A stretch of 64,000 nucleotides of DNA from Streptomyces sp. 1222.5 (GTDB taxonomy: Bacteria > Actinomycetota > Actinomycetes > Streptomycetales > Streptomycetaceae): NCBI RefSeq assembly GCF_900105245.1, contig NZ_FNSZ01000001.1, positions 8,598,164-8,662,163 on the forward strand. The letters run 5' to 3'. The position numbers were made by a program, and so were the translations under genes. Within the stretch, counting starts at the first letter, position 1, and each line of letters opens with the position of its first letter. The notes beneath the pieces were generated by a model, which was given only the letters and a program-made list of their open reading frames with translations, searched no databases and was not told where the DNA came from. Of this stretch, positions 16,902-26,468 are shown piece by piece.

Positions 16902-19142
16902 TCATACGAGGTCGTACCGATCAAGGTTCATGACCTTGTCCCATGCGGCGATGAAGTCCCGCACGAACTTCTCCCGTGCATCGTCGCTCGCATAGACCTC
17001 CGCGACAGCGCGCAGCTCGGAATTCGAGCCGAAGACGAGGTCGACCCGGCTAGCGGCCCACTTGACCTCGCCGGTGGCGCGGTCGCGCCCCTCGAAGGTT
17101 TCTCCGGTCGCGGATGTCTGCTGCCATTCCGTGCCCGTGTCGAGCAGATTCACGAAGAAGTCGTTGGTGAGCGACCCGGGCACAGAGGTGAAGACACCCA
17201 GCGGCGACCCCTGATAATTGGCGCCCAGTACCCGCAGGCCACCCACAAGGACGGTCATCTGGGGCACGCTCAGGTTCAGCAGGTCCGCGCGGTCGACCAG
17301 CAGGTGCTCCGACGGCAGCCGGTTGCCCTTGCCCCGGTAGTTGCGGAACCCGTCCGCTTTCGGTTCGAGCGGGGCGAAGGACTCCGCATCGGTCCACTCC
17401 TGCGTGGCGTCCGTGCGTCCCGGGATGAACGGGACCTGAACGTCGTAGCCGGCGGTCTTGGCTGCATGTTCCACGGCGGCGGCTCCGCCGAGCACGATGA
17501 GGTCGGCCAGCGAGACCTTCTTGTCCCCGGTCTGGGAGCTGTTGAAGGACTCCTGAATCCCCTCCAGGGTGCGCAGCACCTGTGCCAGCGTGTCGGGGTC
17601 ATTGACCTCCCAGCTGCGCTGCGGCTCGAGGCGGATGCGCGCGCCGTTCACCCCGCCACGCTTGTCGCTGACGCGGAACGTCGAGGCCGACGCCCACGCG
17701 GTCGAAACGAGCTGGGAGACCGACAGCCCGGAGGCGAGTACGCGGCCCTTGAGCGTGGCGATGTCCGCCGCCCCGACGAGTTCGTGGTCGACCACGGGGA
17801 CCGGGTCCTGCCAGCGCAGCGTCTCCCGGGGGACCAGCGGTCCGAGGTAGCGCTGGATCGGGCCCATGTCGAGGTGCGTCAGCTTGAACCACACCCGGGC
17901 GAACGCATCCGCGAGCTGGTCCGGGTTCTCCAGGAAGCGCCGAGAGATCGGCTCGTAGACCGGGTCCGATCGCAGCGCGAGGTCCGTCGTCAGAATCGTC
18001 GGGGCGTGTGCCGTCGACGGGTCGTGGGCGTCCGGCACGGTGCCGGCCCCGCCGCCGTCTCTCGGGATCCACTGCCACAGACCGGCGGGGCTCAGCTCCA
18101 GGTCCCACTCGTAGCCGAACAGGGTCTCGAAGAAGCTGTTGTCCCATCTCGTCGGGGTGGGTGTCCACGTACCCTCAAGCCCGCTGGAGATGGCGTCCCT
18201 GCCCGTTCCGGTGCGGTAGCTGCTCTTCCAGCCCAGGCCCTGCTCCTCAAGGGGGGCGCCCTCGGGTTCGGGGCCGAGGTAGGCGTCCGGGTCGGCCGCG
18301 CCGTGGGTCTTGCCGAACGTATGGCCGCCCGCGATCAGCGCGACGGTCTCCTCGTCGTTCATCCCCATGCGCCGGAACGTCTCACGGATGTCCCGGGCCG
18401 CGGTGAGCGGGTCCGGGACGGTGTTCGGTCCCTCCGGGTTGACGTAGATGAGGCCCATCTGGACCGCGGCGAGAGGGTTCTCCAGCTCCCGGACGCCGCC
18501 GTGGCGTTCGTCTCCGAGCCAGGCGCGTTCGGGACCCCAGAAGATCCCCTCGTCGGGCCCCCAGACCTCCGCCCGGCCACCGGCGAAGCCGAAGGTCCTG
18601 AAGCCCATCGTCTCCAGGGCACGGTTGCCTGCGAAGATCATCAGGTCAGCCCACGAAATCTTGCGGCCGTACTTCTTCTTTATGGGCCAGAGCAGTCGGC
18701 GCGCCTTGTCGAGGTTGCGATTGTCCGGCCAGCTGTTCAGCGGCGCGAAACGCTGCATACCGGTGCTCGCGCCACCTCGGCCGTCGTCGATGCGGTACGT
18801 CCCGGCGCAATGCCACACCATGCGGATCACGAGCGGCCCGTAGTGGCCGAAGTCGGCCGGCCACCACTCCTGCGACGTCGTCAGCGCCTCGTCGACGTCC
18901 CGCGCCAGGGCGTCGAGGTCGAGGGTCCGGAACTCCGCGGCGTAGTCGAAGTCCTCGCCCATGGGGTCGGCCATGGCGGGGTGTTTCCGGAGAATCGTCA
19001 GGTCGAGCTGGTTCGGCCACCAGTCGCGGTTGCTCGCACCCCCGATCGGACGACTGCGGTGCTCGGCCGAGACGGAGAGGCCGAGGCCGCCCGCGCTCCC
19101 AGGGTTCATCTCGCCGCTCACTGCATCCGGACTGTCAGACAC
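16902..19142 (-). CDS. katG: catalase-peroxidase KatG
   Basis: A 746-residue bifunctional catalase-peroxidase, full length for the family. The distal haem site is R107, W110, H111 (VIRMVWHCAGTYR; most members have Ser where this one has Cys112). The proximal histidine is in LIAGGHTFGKTHG. Tyr in GLIYVNPEGP and Met in FRRMGMNDE complete the Met-Tyr-Trp adduct needed for catalase activity. Both peroxidase-like halves are present. It starts at GTG 19142 after GGAAGGAAG. The position between the regulator and the PQQ genes suggests a role against H2O2, which PqqC releases. There is no FurA gene next to it, unlike many actinobacterial katG loci. Confidence 0.96.
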   Translation of the reverse strand: MSDSPDAVSGEMNPGSAGGLGLSVSAEHRSRPIGGASNRDWWPNQLDLTILRKHPAMADPMGEDFDYAAEFRTLDLDALARDVDEALTTSQEWWPADFGHYGPLVIRMVWHCAGTYRIDDGRGGASTGMQRFAPLNSWPDNRNLDKARRLLWPIKKKYGRKISWADLMIFAGNRALETMGFRTFGFAGGRAEVWGPDEGIFWGPERAWLGDERHGGVRELENPLAAVQMGLIYVNPEGPNTVPDPLTAARDIRETFRRMGMNDEETVALIAGGHTFGKTHGAADPDAYLGPEPEGAPLEEQGLGWKSSYRTGTGRDAISSGLEGTWTPTPTRWDNSFFETLFGYEWDLELSPAGLWQWIPRDGGGAGTVPDAHDPSTAHAPTILTTDLALRSDPVYEPISRRFLENPDQLADAFARVWFKLTHLDMGPIQRYLGPLVPRETLRWQDPVPVVDHELVGAADIATLKGRVLASGLSVSQLVSTAWASASTFRVSDKRGGVNGARIRLEPQRSWEVNDPDTLAQVLRTLEGIQESFNSSQTGDKKVSLADLIVLGGAAAVEHAAKTAGYDVQVPFIPGRTDATQEWTDAESFAPLEPKADGFRNYRGKGNRLPSEHLLVDRADLLNLSVPQMTVLVGGLRVLGANYQGSPLGVFTSVPGSLTNDFFVNLLDTGTEWQQTSATGETFEGRDRATGEVKWAASRVDLVFGSNSELRAVAEVYASDDAREKFVRDFIAAWDKVMNLDRYDLV

Positions 19143-19183
19143 GGGAACTTCCTTCCGGGCCGATAGGCCGTGCCGCGGCCTAC

Positions 19184-20578
19184 TCAGATGTCCAGCGCGC
19201 GACGCACGGCCGGCGCGTTCCGCCGGGAGACCGGCACCCTCTCGTTCACCTGGCCGTCCATGATCAGAATCAGGTCGCCCTTGAGCCCCCGCTCGATCTC
19301 CCGGACGCGGCCGAGGTTGACCACATACCGGCGGTGCACCCGCAGGAAGCCGAAATCCGCCAGCTCATTGTCGAGCTTGTCCAGGCTCAGAGAGGCGGCT
19401 CGCAATCGCCCCTGTTCGGTGGAGAGCCACACGTCGTTTCCCATCGATTCAGCGAAGGAGACTTCCGGCAGCCGCAGCAGCACCATCCGGTTGCCGCGTA
19501 TCGCGATCAGTCGGCGCGGCTGCACCGACGGGTGCGTGGAACCCTCCGCCTGGGGCAACTGTGCCCCGTCGGAGGCACCGAACGAGACCAGGTTCCCGAT
19601 GGGGTGTCCGGACGAGAAGACGGGTCGGAAACTGATCGATGTCGGCTCGTCGGCGAGATGGGCAAATATCTGCGTCGAGCCGACCCAGTCAGGGTTGTGA
19701 GCCGCCTGGCCGGCGGCATACCGGGCGGCCGCGATCAATTCTGGCAGCCCGGGGTTCCATCGCAGTGTGGGGTCGACCGCCGGGGTACATGCCGGGACGC
19801 CCAGGAGCACGCTTGCCATGTCGTCGGCGATCACCACCTTGCCCCCGGTGTCCAGCGCGGCGAGCGCCGCACTGGAGCGTCCCCTGGCCTGGTTGTAGGC
19901 AGCGACCAGCTCGGCGCCGCTACCCCTGGCGCGCCTCTTCAGCGGGCGCTGGGTCATGGTGACCGCCTTCGCCAGCCAGCTTTCCGCGGACGCAGGAAGC
20001 TCGCTGCGCCAGCAGCAGATGTTCAGGACCGCGATCGGTTCCGTGGTCACCACGTCACGCACCGCGATGCCCGCGCAGAACCAGTCGTGGAACGCCCGGC
20101 ACCAGTGCTCCGCACCCCGGATCGCTACCGGGCCGTGCGCCTCGAGCGCCGTACCCATGCCGTTCGTACCGACCGCGCACTCGGACCAGCAGAACCAGGG
20201 CGCCAGATTGCAGGCGCCGGCTCTGGCGAGCGTGGCTTGATCACCCCACTCGGCCAGTATGCGGCCGGCGGCGTCAGTGACGGTGACGACGCAACCGAGG
20301 TTGCCCACTTCATGCGCCACGGAGGCGGCACGGAAACCCAGCTCAGCGAACACGACATCGTGCTCGGGGGTATGGTCGAACTCCGGGACGGCTACCGGAG
20401 CCTCTGTGAGGTGAGGATCGACCCGGTACCGCTCTCGGCAGCGGTGCCAGGAGATCGCCACTAGAGGCCGGACAGCCGGGATGTGATCCTCGCCCTGCAC
20501 GAACCGCTCCCACGCCGCGAGCACGCTGCCGCCGCCGGGGTCCGCCGACGTGGTCTCAAGCCGATGTACGTTCCTCAT
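19184..20578 (-). CDS. GAF-LytTR transcriptional regulator
   Basis: A 464-residue regulator. Residues 20-210 resemble the N-terminal sensor region of AcoR-type activators (AISWHRCRERYRVDP, then a GAF-like part with CAVGTNGMGTALEAHGPVAI). Residues 365-464 are a LytTR DNA-binding domain (SFAESMGNDVWLSTEQGRLR, FGFLRVHRRYVVNLGRVREI). AcoR-type N-termini are linked to alcohol, diol or acetoin catabolism, and GAF-LytTR fusions occur in actinobacteria. It lies 41 bases upstream of katG on the same strand, so it probably controls the PQQ/KatG cluster. The ligand is unknown. Confidence 0.85.
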   Translation of the reverse strand: MRNVHRLETTSADPGGGSVLAAWERFVQGEDHIPAVRPLVAISWHRCRERYRVDPHLTEAPVAVPEFDHTPEHDVVFAELGFRAASVAHEVGNLGCVVTVTDAAGRILAEWGDQATLARAGACNLAPWFCWSECAVGTNGMGTALEAHGPVAIRGAEHWCRAFHDWFCAGIAVRDVVTTEPIAVLNICCWRSELPASAESWLAKAVTMTQRPLKRRARGSGAELVAAYNQARGRSSAALAALDTGGKVVIADDMASVLLGVPACTPAVDPTLRWNPGLPELIAAARYAAGQAAHNPDWVGSTQIFAHLADEPTSISFRPVFSSGHPIGNLVSFGASDGAQLPQAEGSTHPSVQPRRLIAIRGNRMVLLRLPEVSFAESMGNDVWLSTEQGRLRAASLSLDKLDNELADFGFLRVHRRYVVNLGRVREIERGLKGDLILIMDGQVNERVPVSRRNAPAVRRALDI

Positions 20579-20946
20579 GGTTCAGAACCGCCTCTGGTCC
20601 ATCCCCAACGCCCGACGACGTGCGCGCGGTCCGCGCCTCTCCGCTGCCGGGCCTCCAACTGACTGGGCGCTGCGCCGGGCGCGCCCTACTGCTTCGTTAC
20701 TCGTTCCAGGCTGTCACAGACCTGCACCTCCCACCCTAGGTACGGTTGTCGGGCCGCGCACGTCCCCTCCGGGCCGCGCGTGCGCACTCAACCCCGTGCG
20801 AACCGACCGTGGGTGCTCGGCATCGTCCCGGAGCTGCGGTGGTACGTCGAAGAGGACGGCTGGAGCCTTCTGGCGACCATGATCCGGCTGGCTGAGGTAC
20901 CTGCGCCGGCTTTCGAGCCGAAGATGACGCCGCACCGGCTGCGAAG
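20579..20946 (+). other. stretch without a firm gene
   Basis: Upstream of the regulator. On the plus strand 20780-20960 has a protein-like frame (ELRWYVEEDGWSLLATMIRL, then PKMTPHRLRSYVDDP) with no good start and no recognised family. It abuts the DnaB relic and is probably a fragment. Confidence 0.25.
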
Positions 20947-22118
20947 CTATGTGGACGACCCGGCGGATCTATCCTGGCTGCGGTGCTTGCCGACGATCAG
21001 GTCGGCCTCGCCCGCGCGAGGGGATTCCTTTTCGTACTGGTGAATCACCACGTCTGCGTCCTGCTCCAGCGAGCCGGACTCGCGCAGGTCGGAGACCTGC
21101 GGCCCCTTGTCGGTGCGCTGTTCTGGTCCTCGGTGGACCTGCGAGAGGACGATGACCGGGATCTCCAGTTCCTTGGCCATCAGCTTGAGCTGGCGGGAGA
21201 TGCCGGAGACCTCCTGCTGGCGGGACTCGGGGCGGCGGCCGCCGCCGTACTGGAGGAGCTGGAGGTAGTCGATGACAACCGGGCCGAGGTGGCCGCGCTG
21301 CTTGAGCCGACTGGAGCAGGTTGCCGGCGTCGATCCTGGCTTTGGTTTTGGCCATGCGGGTCCAGGCCGCGTCGTCGAGGTCGCCGGAGCGGATGTGGTG
21401 AGGGCGACGGGGCCCTCGACGGAGAGCAGCCGCATGTGGAGCTCCTTGCAGCTCATCCCCAGGGAAAAGAGCCCGCTGGTGAGCTGGTGCTTGAGGCTCG
21501 CGGCGCGGGCGATGTCCAGGCCGAGGGCGAGGTCGTCGAGATCGGTACAGCCGGTCGGCACGCCGGTCAGCTCGCCCTTCTTGCACTTGCCGGCGGTTTC
21601 GATGTCATCGAGAGTGCCGTCGCCGCGGTGGCGGACCACGCCGTACAGGCACTCCTGGGCACGCTCGACCAGTTCGTCGGTGTCGCGTCGCGGGCGTAGC
21701 CGCTGGCGGCGATGGCCGTCCCGGCGGCGACGCGGTTCCGGGCGACGGCGGCGTAGACGATCTCGGCGCAGTGCTCGGCGGCCGCAGCGGTGGGCACCTG
21801 CTGGAGGAGCGAGTGCAGGTAGGCCGCACCGCCGATCTTCTTCAGCTCTCCGGTCCTGGTCAGGTGTGCCGCGACCGTGATCGCGTCGGGCTCGCCCTTG
21901 TGGTGGATGTCGAGGATCGCTCGGTGCACGGTCCAGTGCGCCGGCTTGTAGAAGTCCTGGCCCCGCAGGATGTCAGCGACGTCGCCGATGGCGTCCTTCG
22001 ACAACAGCATGCCGCCGAGGACGGACTGCTCGGCCTCCCGGTCCTGGGGCGGGATGCGGCTCGAAGTCGCCCGGGTCGATGTCTCTTCGGCTCGGGCCGG
22101 TGTCCTCGCCGGATGCAA
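20947..22118 (-). pseudogene. dnaB: replicative DNA helicase DnaB relic
   Basis: The N-terminal domain is intact for about 150 residues from 22118 (PPQDREAEQSVLGGMLLSKD, AAYLHSLLQQVPTAA). Near 21660 the frame changes. The helicase domain then reads ELTGVPTGCTDLDDLALGL and jumps to DIARAASLKHQ, so the roughly 20-residue Walker A segment normally between them is deleted. A further frame change follows LFSLGMSCKELHMRLLSVEG. Late motifs survive: VVIDYLQLLQYGGGRRPESR and KGPQVSDLRESGSLEQDADV. With no Walker A it cannot be an active helicase. It is presumably a decayed second dnaB copy, perhaps from a phage or plasmid. Confidence 0.85.
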
Positions 22119-22176
22119 GGGGGGAGGGGAGGGCTACGAGGCCGGCCGTCCTGGCCGGTCGAAGCCCAGTTGGGGT

Positions 22177-22701
22177 TCAGTCCGCCGGGGGAGCGACCGT
22201 GACGAGCAGGGTGTGTGTCACCTCCTCGTGCAGGGCGCCGTCCAGGCCGAGGGACACGGACCCGTCCGCCGTGATCGCGAACTCCAGCCGCACCGAGCCT
22301 TCCTGGAGGTGGAAGGGATCGTCTCCGGTCCGCGCCGACGCGGTCACGCGGCGGATCATCGCGATCGCGTCGACCAGGACGGCGTCCACCGTGCCGTACC
22401 GCAGCTCGTGCTGTTGAGCCACGTCGGGAGGTACGAGGGTCATCTCGATGACATGGGTGTCCCGGCGGGACACCGTGCGCCCGATTCTGAGTTTCATGCC
22501 GATGAACGGGAGCCGGAAGGTCAGGGAACCGCCGGCCGTCGCAGTGGCGAGGGCGTGCAAGGTGAGCCGCACCGAGGTGACACGCAGATCCCGCCCGGCC
22601 GCGGTGGCCGACATGTTCGACTCCGTGACCGCCCGCTTGACGGCGGTCACCAGGTCCTCGACGGGCACGCCGTCGTCGGTCACGTTCACGCTTCCTCGCA
22701 T
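22177..22701 (-). CDS. tandem Trypco2-like domain protein paired with a CHAT protease
   Basis: A 174-residue protein. The start (ATG 22701) overlaps the end of the CHAT gene by 16 bases, with a GTG a few codons later as an alternative. It appears to hold two copies of one module. Copy 1, about residues 10-95, goes from VPVEDLVTAVKRAVTESN to THVIEMTLVPPD. Copy 2, about 105-174, goes from VDAVLVDAIAMIRR through VRLEFAITADGSVSLGLDG to THTLLVTVAPPAD. The pattern (short helix, LEFEVxxTxxGxxxxGL, THxVxLTLxP) is that of the trypsin-co-occurring domain 2 of predicted bacterial conflict systems. Its function is unknown. The overlap with the protease gene suggests that it is a partner, sensor or substrate. 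Confidence 0.7.
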   Translation of the reverse strand: MRGSVNVTDDGVPVEDLVTAVKRAVTESNMSATAAGRDLRVTSVRLTLHALATATAGGSLTFRLPFIGMKLRIGRTVSRRDTHVIEMTLVPPDVAQQHELRYGTVDAVLVDAIAMIRRVTASARTGDDPFHLQEGSVRLEFAITADGSVSLGLDGALHEEVTHTLLVTVAPPAD

Positions 22702-25412
22702 CGGACGGGGGTGGGGACGACTCGGGCGGGACTGAGGACGGCAGAGGCGGCGGCGGGGACGGTGGCGGAGACCATCGCGGCGGGATCGCCGTAGACCGTG
22801 TACGCCAGCCAGGTGGGGTCGCTCTCGTCGTGCCCGGCGTGGGAGCGGGCTCGGTGCACCGCCGTGCCCAGCGGCTCACCCGCGGAGAGGGAGGCGTAGA
22901 AGGCTTCCGCGAACCGCTGGGCGCTGTCGCTGCGCACCGCCCACAGCGTGCCCACGAAGGCGCCGGCGCCCGCGCCCATGAACTGCTGCGCCCAGCCGAG
23001 TATCCGGGTGTACTGCGGGACGGCTCCGGCTGCCCGGCAGGCGTTGATGAAGATGAGCGGGCGGCCGCCCTGCAGGGCGCGGCGGGCGACGGCGCTGTTC
23101 AGGAGAGCGGGGACGAAGGGGCCGTCCGCGAGAAGGATCGACGAACCGCCGCCGGGGTCGAAGGTGTTGTGGCAGGTGAAGTGGAGGGGTCCCGTCGTGC
23201 CCGCGTCGATGACGGTGAGGACGTCGTCCAGCGTGTCGACGACGGTTCCGGTGCCGAGGATCCGGCGGATCGACTCGATCTCGCTGTCGCCGTTGACCGG
23301 AGCCCGTGCGGAGACGACGTAGTGCGGCTCACCGATCGGCAGCGTGGACGAGCGGGGCTGGCCCAGGCTGTTGCGCAGGACCGGGAACTGCTGGACCAGG
23401 AACCCCTCGTCACGGCCCGGCGCGACGGGGTAGAGAAGTTCCCACGGGAGGACGTCGTGTTCGGACGCGACGCTGAACGCCGTGATGTGGTCGCGCAATT
23501 GCCAGAACTGCTCCTTGATCGGGTCCGGCACCATCTCCGTCCACAGACCCACCCCCGTCTCCTTCATCCAGCGTCGGGCGTGGGCGCCGGAGTACTCCCC
23601 GCGGCCCGCCGCCAGTCTCTGCAGCATGGCGTACGTGCGCTCCGCGGCCGCTTCCGGGGCGGCGGTGAGGGCCTGTGCGAGGACGGCGCCGTAGATGCAC
23701 CGGTCGGAGATGAGACGGAACGTGTACTGGTCGCCGACCCGGTCCACGAGCAGCGTGACCTCGCCGGGGTGGGCGCGCATCTCGCCCAGGTCGGCGGCGC
23801 TGGGCGGCTCCACCGCGTAGGGGCCGTCGCGCTCCACCGACACCTCCAGGCTGATCTCGGTGAGGAACGTCCCCCCGGCCCAGGCGCTGACCCGGACGCG
23901 GTGCAGGCCCGCTTCCCGGGTCAGGAACGCGAACCGCACCGGCGCCGGGGCACCGAAGGGCGGCACCAGCAGGGTGTGCTCCAGCGGGCCCTGGGGGGCC
24001 AGTCCGGCGGGCGCCCGCACGATGAGTGTCAACGGGGAGCCGTCGCGCGCCGGCCGGAACCCGGCCAGCGGGGCCGAGACCCCGCCATCGTCGTGGTCCG
24101 CCCCGAACGGCACCCGCACGACCAGGCTGACCGGTTCGGACAGCCCGGCGTGGGAGGGCATCTGGGCCGACAGGTGGTGCGTGGCCGTCGCGGGAGCGGT
24201 GTCGGGTTCCCGTACGGTCCCGGCCGGGGTCTCCTCGAACGCGGAGTCCGCGGGCGAGGCGTCGGCCACCATGCCGTCCCTCGAGGCGCTGACCGGACCG
24301 CCGTGAGTCGTCACCCTGTCCGAGGTGCCGCCAAGGGCGTGCTGCGCGAGAGCACCGCCCCAGCGGCGCCGATCGTCCGCGGCGTCAGCGCGCGTCCACA
24401 GTCGCACGGCCTCGGCCGTCCTGCCGGTCCGCGCGAGACGACCCGCCAGCACCCGCGTCGCCGTCACGTCGTCGGTGGCGGCCATCTCCCGCAACTGCCA
24501 CTCCACACCGGCGTCCGGGGCCCCGGGCGCCGGAGCCGGCCGGGCGGCCAGGCGCGCGGCGGGGGAGGAGAGGACGCCGTCGTCGAGCGCGTCCGCCGCC
24601 GCCCACCAGCGGACGGCCTCCTCCTGCAGACCGAGACGGGCGAGGACGGCCGCGACCCGGCGGATGTGATCCACGGCCCTGTCCCGAGCGGGCCCGTCCA
24701 GCTCCCGTCGGGACACCTGCGTACGCCTGTTCTCGGGGGCGCGCCGCACCAGCGTCGCCACGGCCTCGGCGTCATGGCGGTCGGCCAGCCGCCGCAGCCG
24801 CGCCTCGGCCTCGTCCGCGCGCCCGGCGCGGTCGAGGACGGCGACGAGGTCCCACTCCCACGGCTCACCGGCCGCGACGCCCCGGGTCAGCCAGACGACC
24901 GCTTCGTCGAGCCGCTCGGCGTCGTCGCCCGCGCGCAGCCGCCCGACGAGGTCGCGCAGGGCATGGAGATCACCGGCTGCGGCCATGTGCCGGAGGCGGT
25001 CCTCCGCCTCGGCCGGCCGTCCGGCGCTGTCGAGGGCGGCGACGAGTTCTCGCTCGAGGTTGGCGCCCGCGTGCACGGCGAGCGTCAGCCAGTGGACGGC
25101 TTCGGCCGGCCGTTGGCCGCCGCTGTTGCGCACGAGGCGTTTCGCCAGGTTGCCCATGGCGGTCACGTCACCGCTCTCGGCCCGTCGGCGCAGCTGTCGT
25201 TCCAGTCTCCTGGCGCCCACGTGGTCCGCGAGTTGGTGCAGCGCGGTCTCGTCTCCGGCCGCGATCGCCTTCTCCCACCAGGCGACGGCCTCGTCGTGAC
25301 GCCCGTCCTCGGCCAGCGCGGTGGCCAGCACCCGCATGGCGAAGGCGTCGCCCGCCGCGGCCAGCCGCCAGCGCCAGTCCTGTCCCTCTTGACCGGCCTT
25401 GCCGCCTGACAC
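22686..25412 (-). CDS. repeat-CHAT caspase-like protease
   Basis: A 908-residue protein from GTG 25412. Residues 1-360 are degenerate TPR/Sel1-like helical repeats, several with the form AGDxxALxxLAxRLxxxGxxxEAxxWxxxA. A Pro/Ala linker and a beta-rich middle (about 400-560; SEPVSLVVRVPFGAD, APVRFAFLTREAGLHRVRV) follow. The C-terminal third (about 580-890) is a CHAT protease: catalytic H748 in LHFTCHN and C792 in LIFINACRAAG, followed by AFVGTLWAV and FYASLSAGEPLG. CHAT proteases are caspase relatives that act in cell-death or signalling systems. It is in an operon with the tandem Trypco2 protein. No NTPase domain is present. The target is unknown. Confidence 0.85.
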   Translation of the reverse strand: MSGGKAGQEGQDWRWRLAAAGDAFAMRVLATALAEDGRHDEAVAWWEKAIAAGDETALHQLADHVGARRLERQLRRRAESGDVTAMGNLAKRLVRNSGGQRPAEAVHWLTLAVHAGANLERELVAALDSAGRPAEAEDRLRHMAAAGDLHALRDLVGRLRAGDDAERLDEAVVWLTRGVAAGEPWEWDLVAVLDRAGRADEAEARLRRLADRHDAEAVATLVRRAPENRRTQVSRRELDGPARDRAVDHIRRVAAVLARLGLQEEAVRWWAAADALDDGVLSSPAARLAARPAPAPGAPDAGVEWQLREMAATDDVTATRVLAGRLARTGRTAEAVRLWTRADAADDRRRWGGALAQHALGGTSDRVTTHGGPVSASRDGMVADASPADSAFEETPAGTVREPDTAPATATHHLSAQMPSHAGLSEPVSLVVRVPFGADHDDGGVSAPLAGFRPARDGSPLTLIVRAPAGLAPQGPLEHTLLVPPFGAPAPVRFAFLTREAGLHRVRVSAWAGGTFLTEISLEVSVERDGPYAVEPPSAADLGEMRAHPGEVTLLVDRVGDQYTFRLISDRCIYGAVLAQALTAAPEAAAERTYAMLQRLAAGRGEYSGAHARRWMKETGVGLWTEMVPDPIKEQFWQLRDHITAFSVASEHDVLPWELLYPVAPGRDEGFLVQQFPVLRNSLGQPRSSTLPIGEPHYVVSARAPVNGDSEIESIRRILGTGTVVDTLDDVLTVIDAGTTGPLHFTCHNTFDPGGGSSILLADGPFVPALLNSAVARRALQGGRPLIFINACRAAGAVPQYTRILGWAQQFMGAGAGAFVGTLWAVRSDSAQRFAEAFYASLSAGEPLGTAVHRARSHAGHDESDPTWLAYTVYGDPAAMVSATVPAAASAVLSPARVVPTPVRCEEA

Positions 25413-25617
25413 CCACCCTCACCCCGCGCCGCATCGTCCCAACGGTTGACGGGACATCACAGTAGGGCGGTCCCGGGCGAAGCACCGCCGATTCCCCCGG
25501 AAGGGCGTCGATCACCGGCGCATTGCGGTTCCGAGGGGACGGGTCGAGAAGGCGCGGCGGCCACGCAACCACGCGAACCGGCCACACGTCGACCATGCGG
25601 CTGCTGGAGGTGAACAG

Positions 25618-25775
25618 GTGGGTGGCCGCCCGCTTCAGCTCACTGCCGCTGAGCCTGGCCCCACTGCGGCGGTCGTGGACCCGCAATCCGTGAAGGCGGA
25701 CGCCACCGTCACCCACCTCGCGGGGATACGACGCGGGCGCCAGGCGACACCGGCCGGGCTGTGCACTGCGGCCGC
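25618..25775 (+). mobile_element. small relic of an IS5-like transposase
   Basis: The plus strand reads PGPTAAVVDPQSVKADATV, then after one register change SRGYDAGARRHRPG. This matches the catalytic block (aVvDsQSVkadatv..sRGyDaGK) of DDE transposases in IS5-related elements. Nothing else of the element is visible, so it is a fragment of about 50 codons with a frameshift. Confidence 0.6.
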
Positions 25776-25848
25776 GCTGCCCCTGAAGTGGAGGCGCCCC
25801 ACGGCCGCGGCTCCCGCCGGTTTCGGGAGGCCACCGTGGTGAAGGCGG

Positions 25849-26172
25849 CTAGAACCCTGGACCCGGGTCGCCGCCGCTTTTGAGACATTCGTTCGCGGTA
25901 TCGAGCCAGTCACCTGCCGGGTCGATGGCCTCCTCGCGCTCGATGCCGGAGTCCACCTTCCCGTCAGGCGGGCGGGCTTCGTCGGCGATGTCGCGGGCCC
26001 GCCGGCACGGATCCGCTGACGGGCCGGACAGCTCGGCGACAGCCCCACCGACGCCGAACGCCAGTGCGGCGGCTGCCGCCCCGGCCATCATCAGGCCCGC
26101 GCTCCGGTCTTGCAGGAGACGCGGCAAGTGGCGCTGCCAGCGGAAGTACGGGATGCGGTTCCGGCTGTTCAC
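25849..26172 (-). CDS. uncharacterised single-pass membrane or exported protein
   Basis: A 107-residue protein from GTG 26172 after GAAGGGAG. The basic N-terminus (NSRNRIPYFRWQRHLPRLLQ) is followed by a hydrophobic segment (AGLMMAGAAAAALAFGVGG). The outer part is acidic with two Cys residues (DPCRRARDIADEA, TANECLKSGG) that could form a disulfide. No family was recognised. It is upstream of the CHAT module on the same strand, about 440 bases away and separated by the IS relic. Confidence 0.6.
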   Translation of the reverse strand: MNSRNRIPYFRWQRHLPRLLQDRSAGLMMAGAAAAALAFGVGGAVAELSGPSADPCRRARDIADEARPPDGKVDSGIEREEAIDPAGDWLDTANECLKSGGDPGPGF

Positions 26173-26468
26173 GGTGCTCCCTTCGGGTGGCAGGTGACGA
26201 AGGCGTGGAGACGGCCGAAACTGCCTGCCGGGTCCACGCTGCCAGCGTTGCACGGATAGTGACGACTTTTCACGTCGTTGTTCACGGCCTCCGGTGACGG
26301 CGCCGCCTGCGATCGAACACGCGCCCCGAGACGGTGAGGTGAGGCCGGAGCGGACGGCTCACTGCGAGGCGTCGCGCGAGGAAGCGGGTTCGGGCGCGAA
26401 GTGGCTCCTGGCCGCGCCGCAACTCGACGGCTACATCACCCGTGAGGCCCTCCAGCACGGCCACGGCC

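Noticed and set aside
16704..19166. Long open frame antisense to katG
   Set aside because: katG on the other strand matches a full-length family with all active-site residues, and the antisense protein has no recognisable features.
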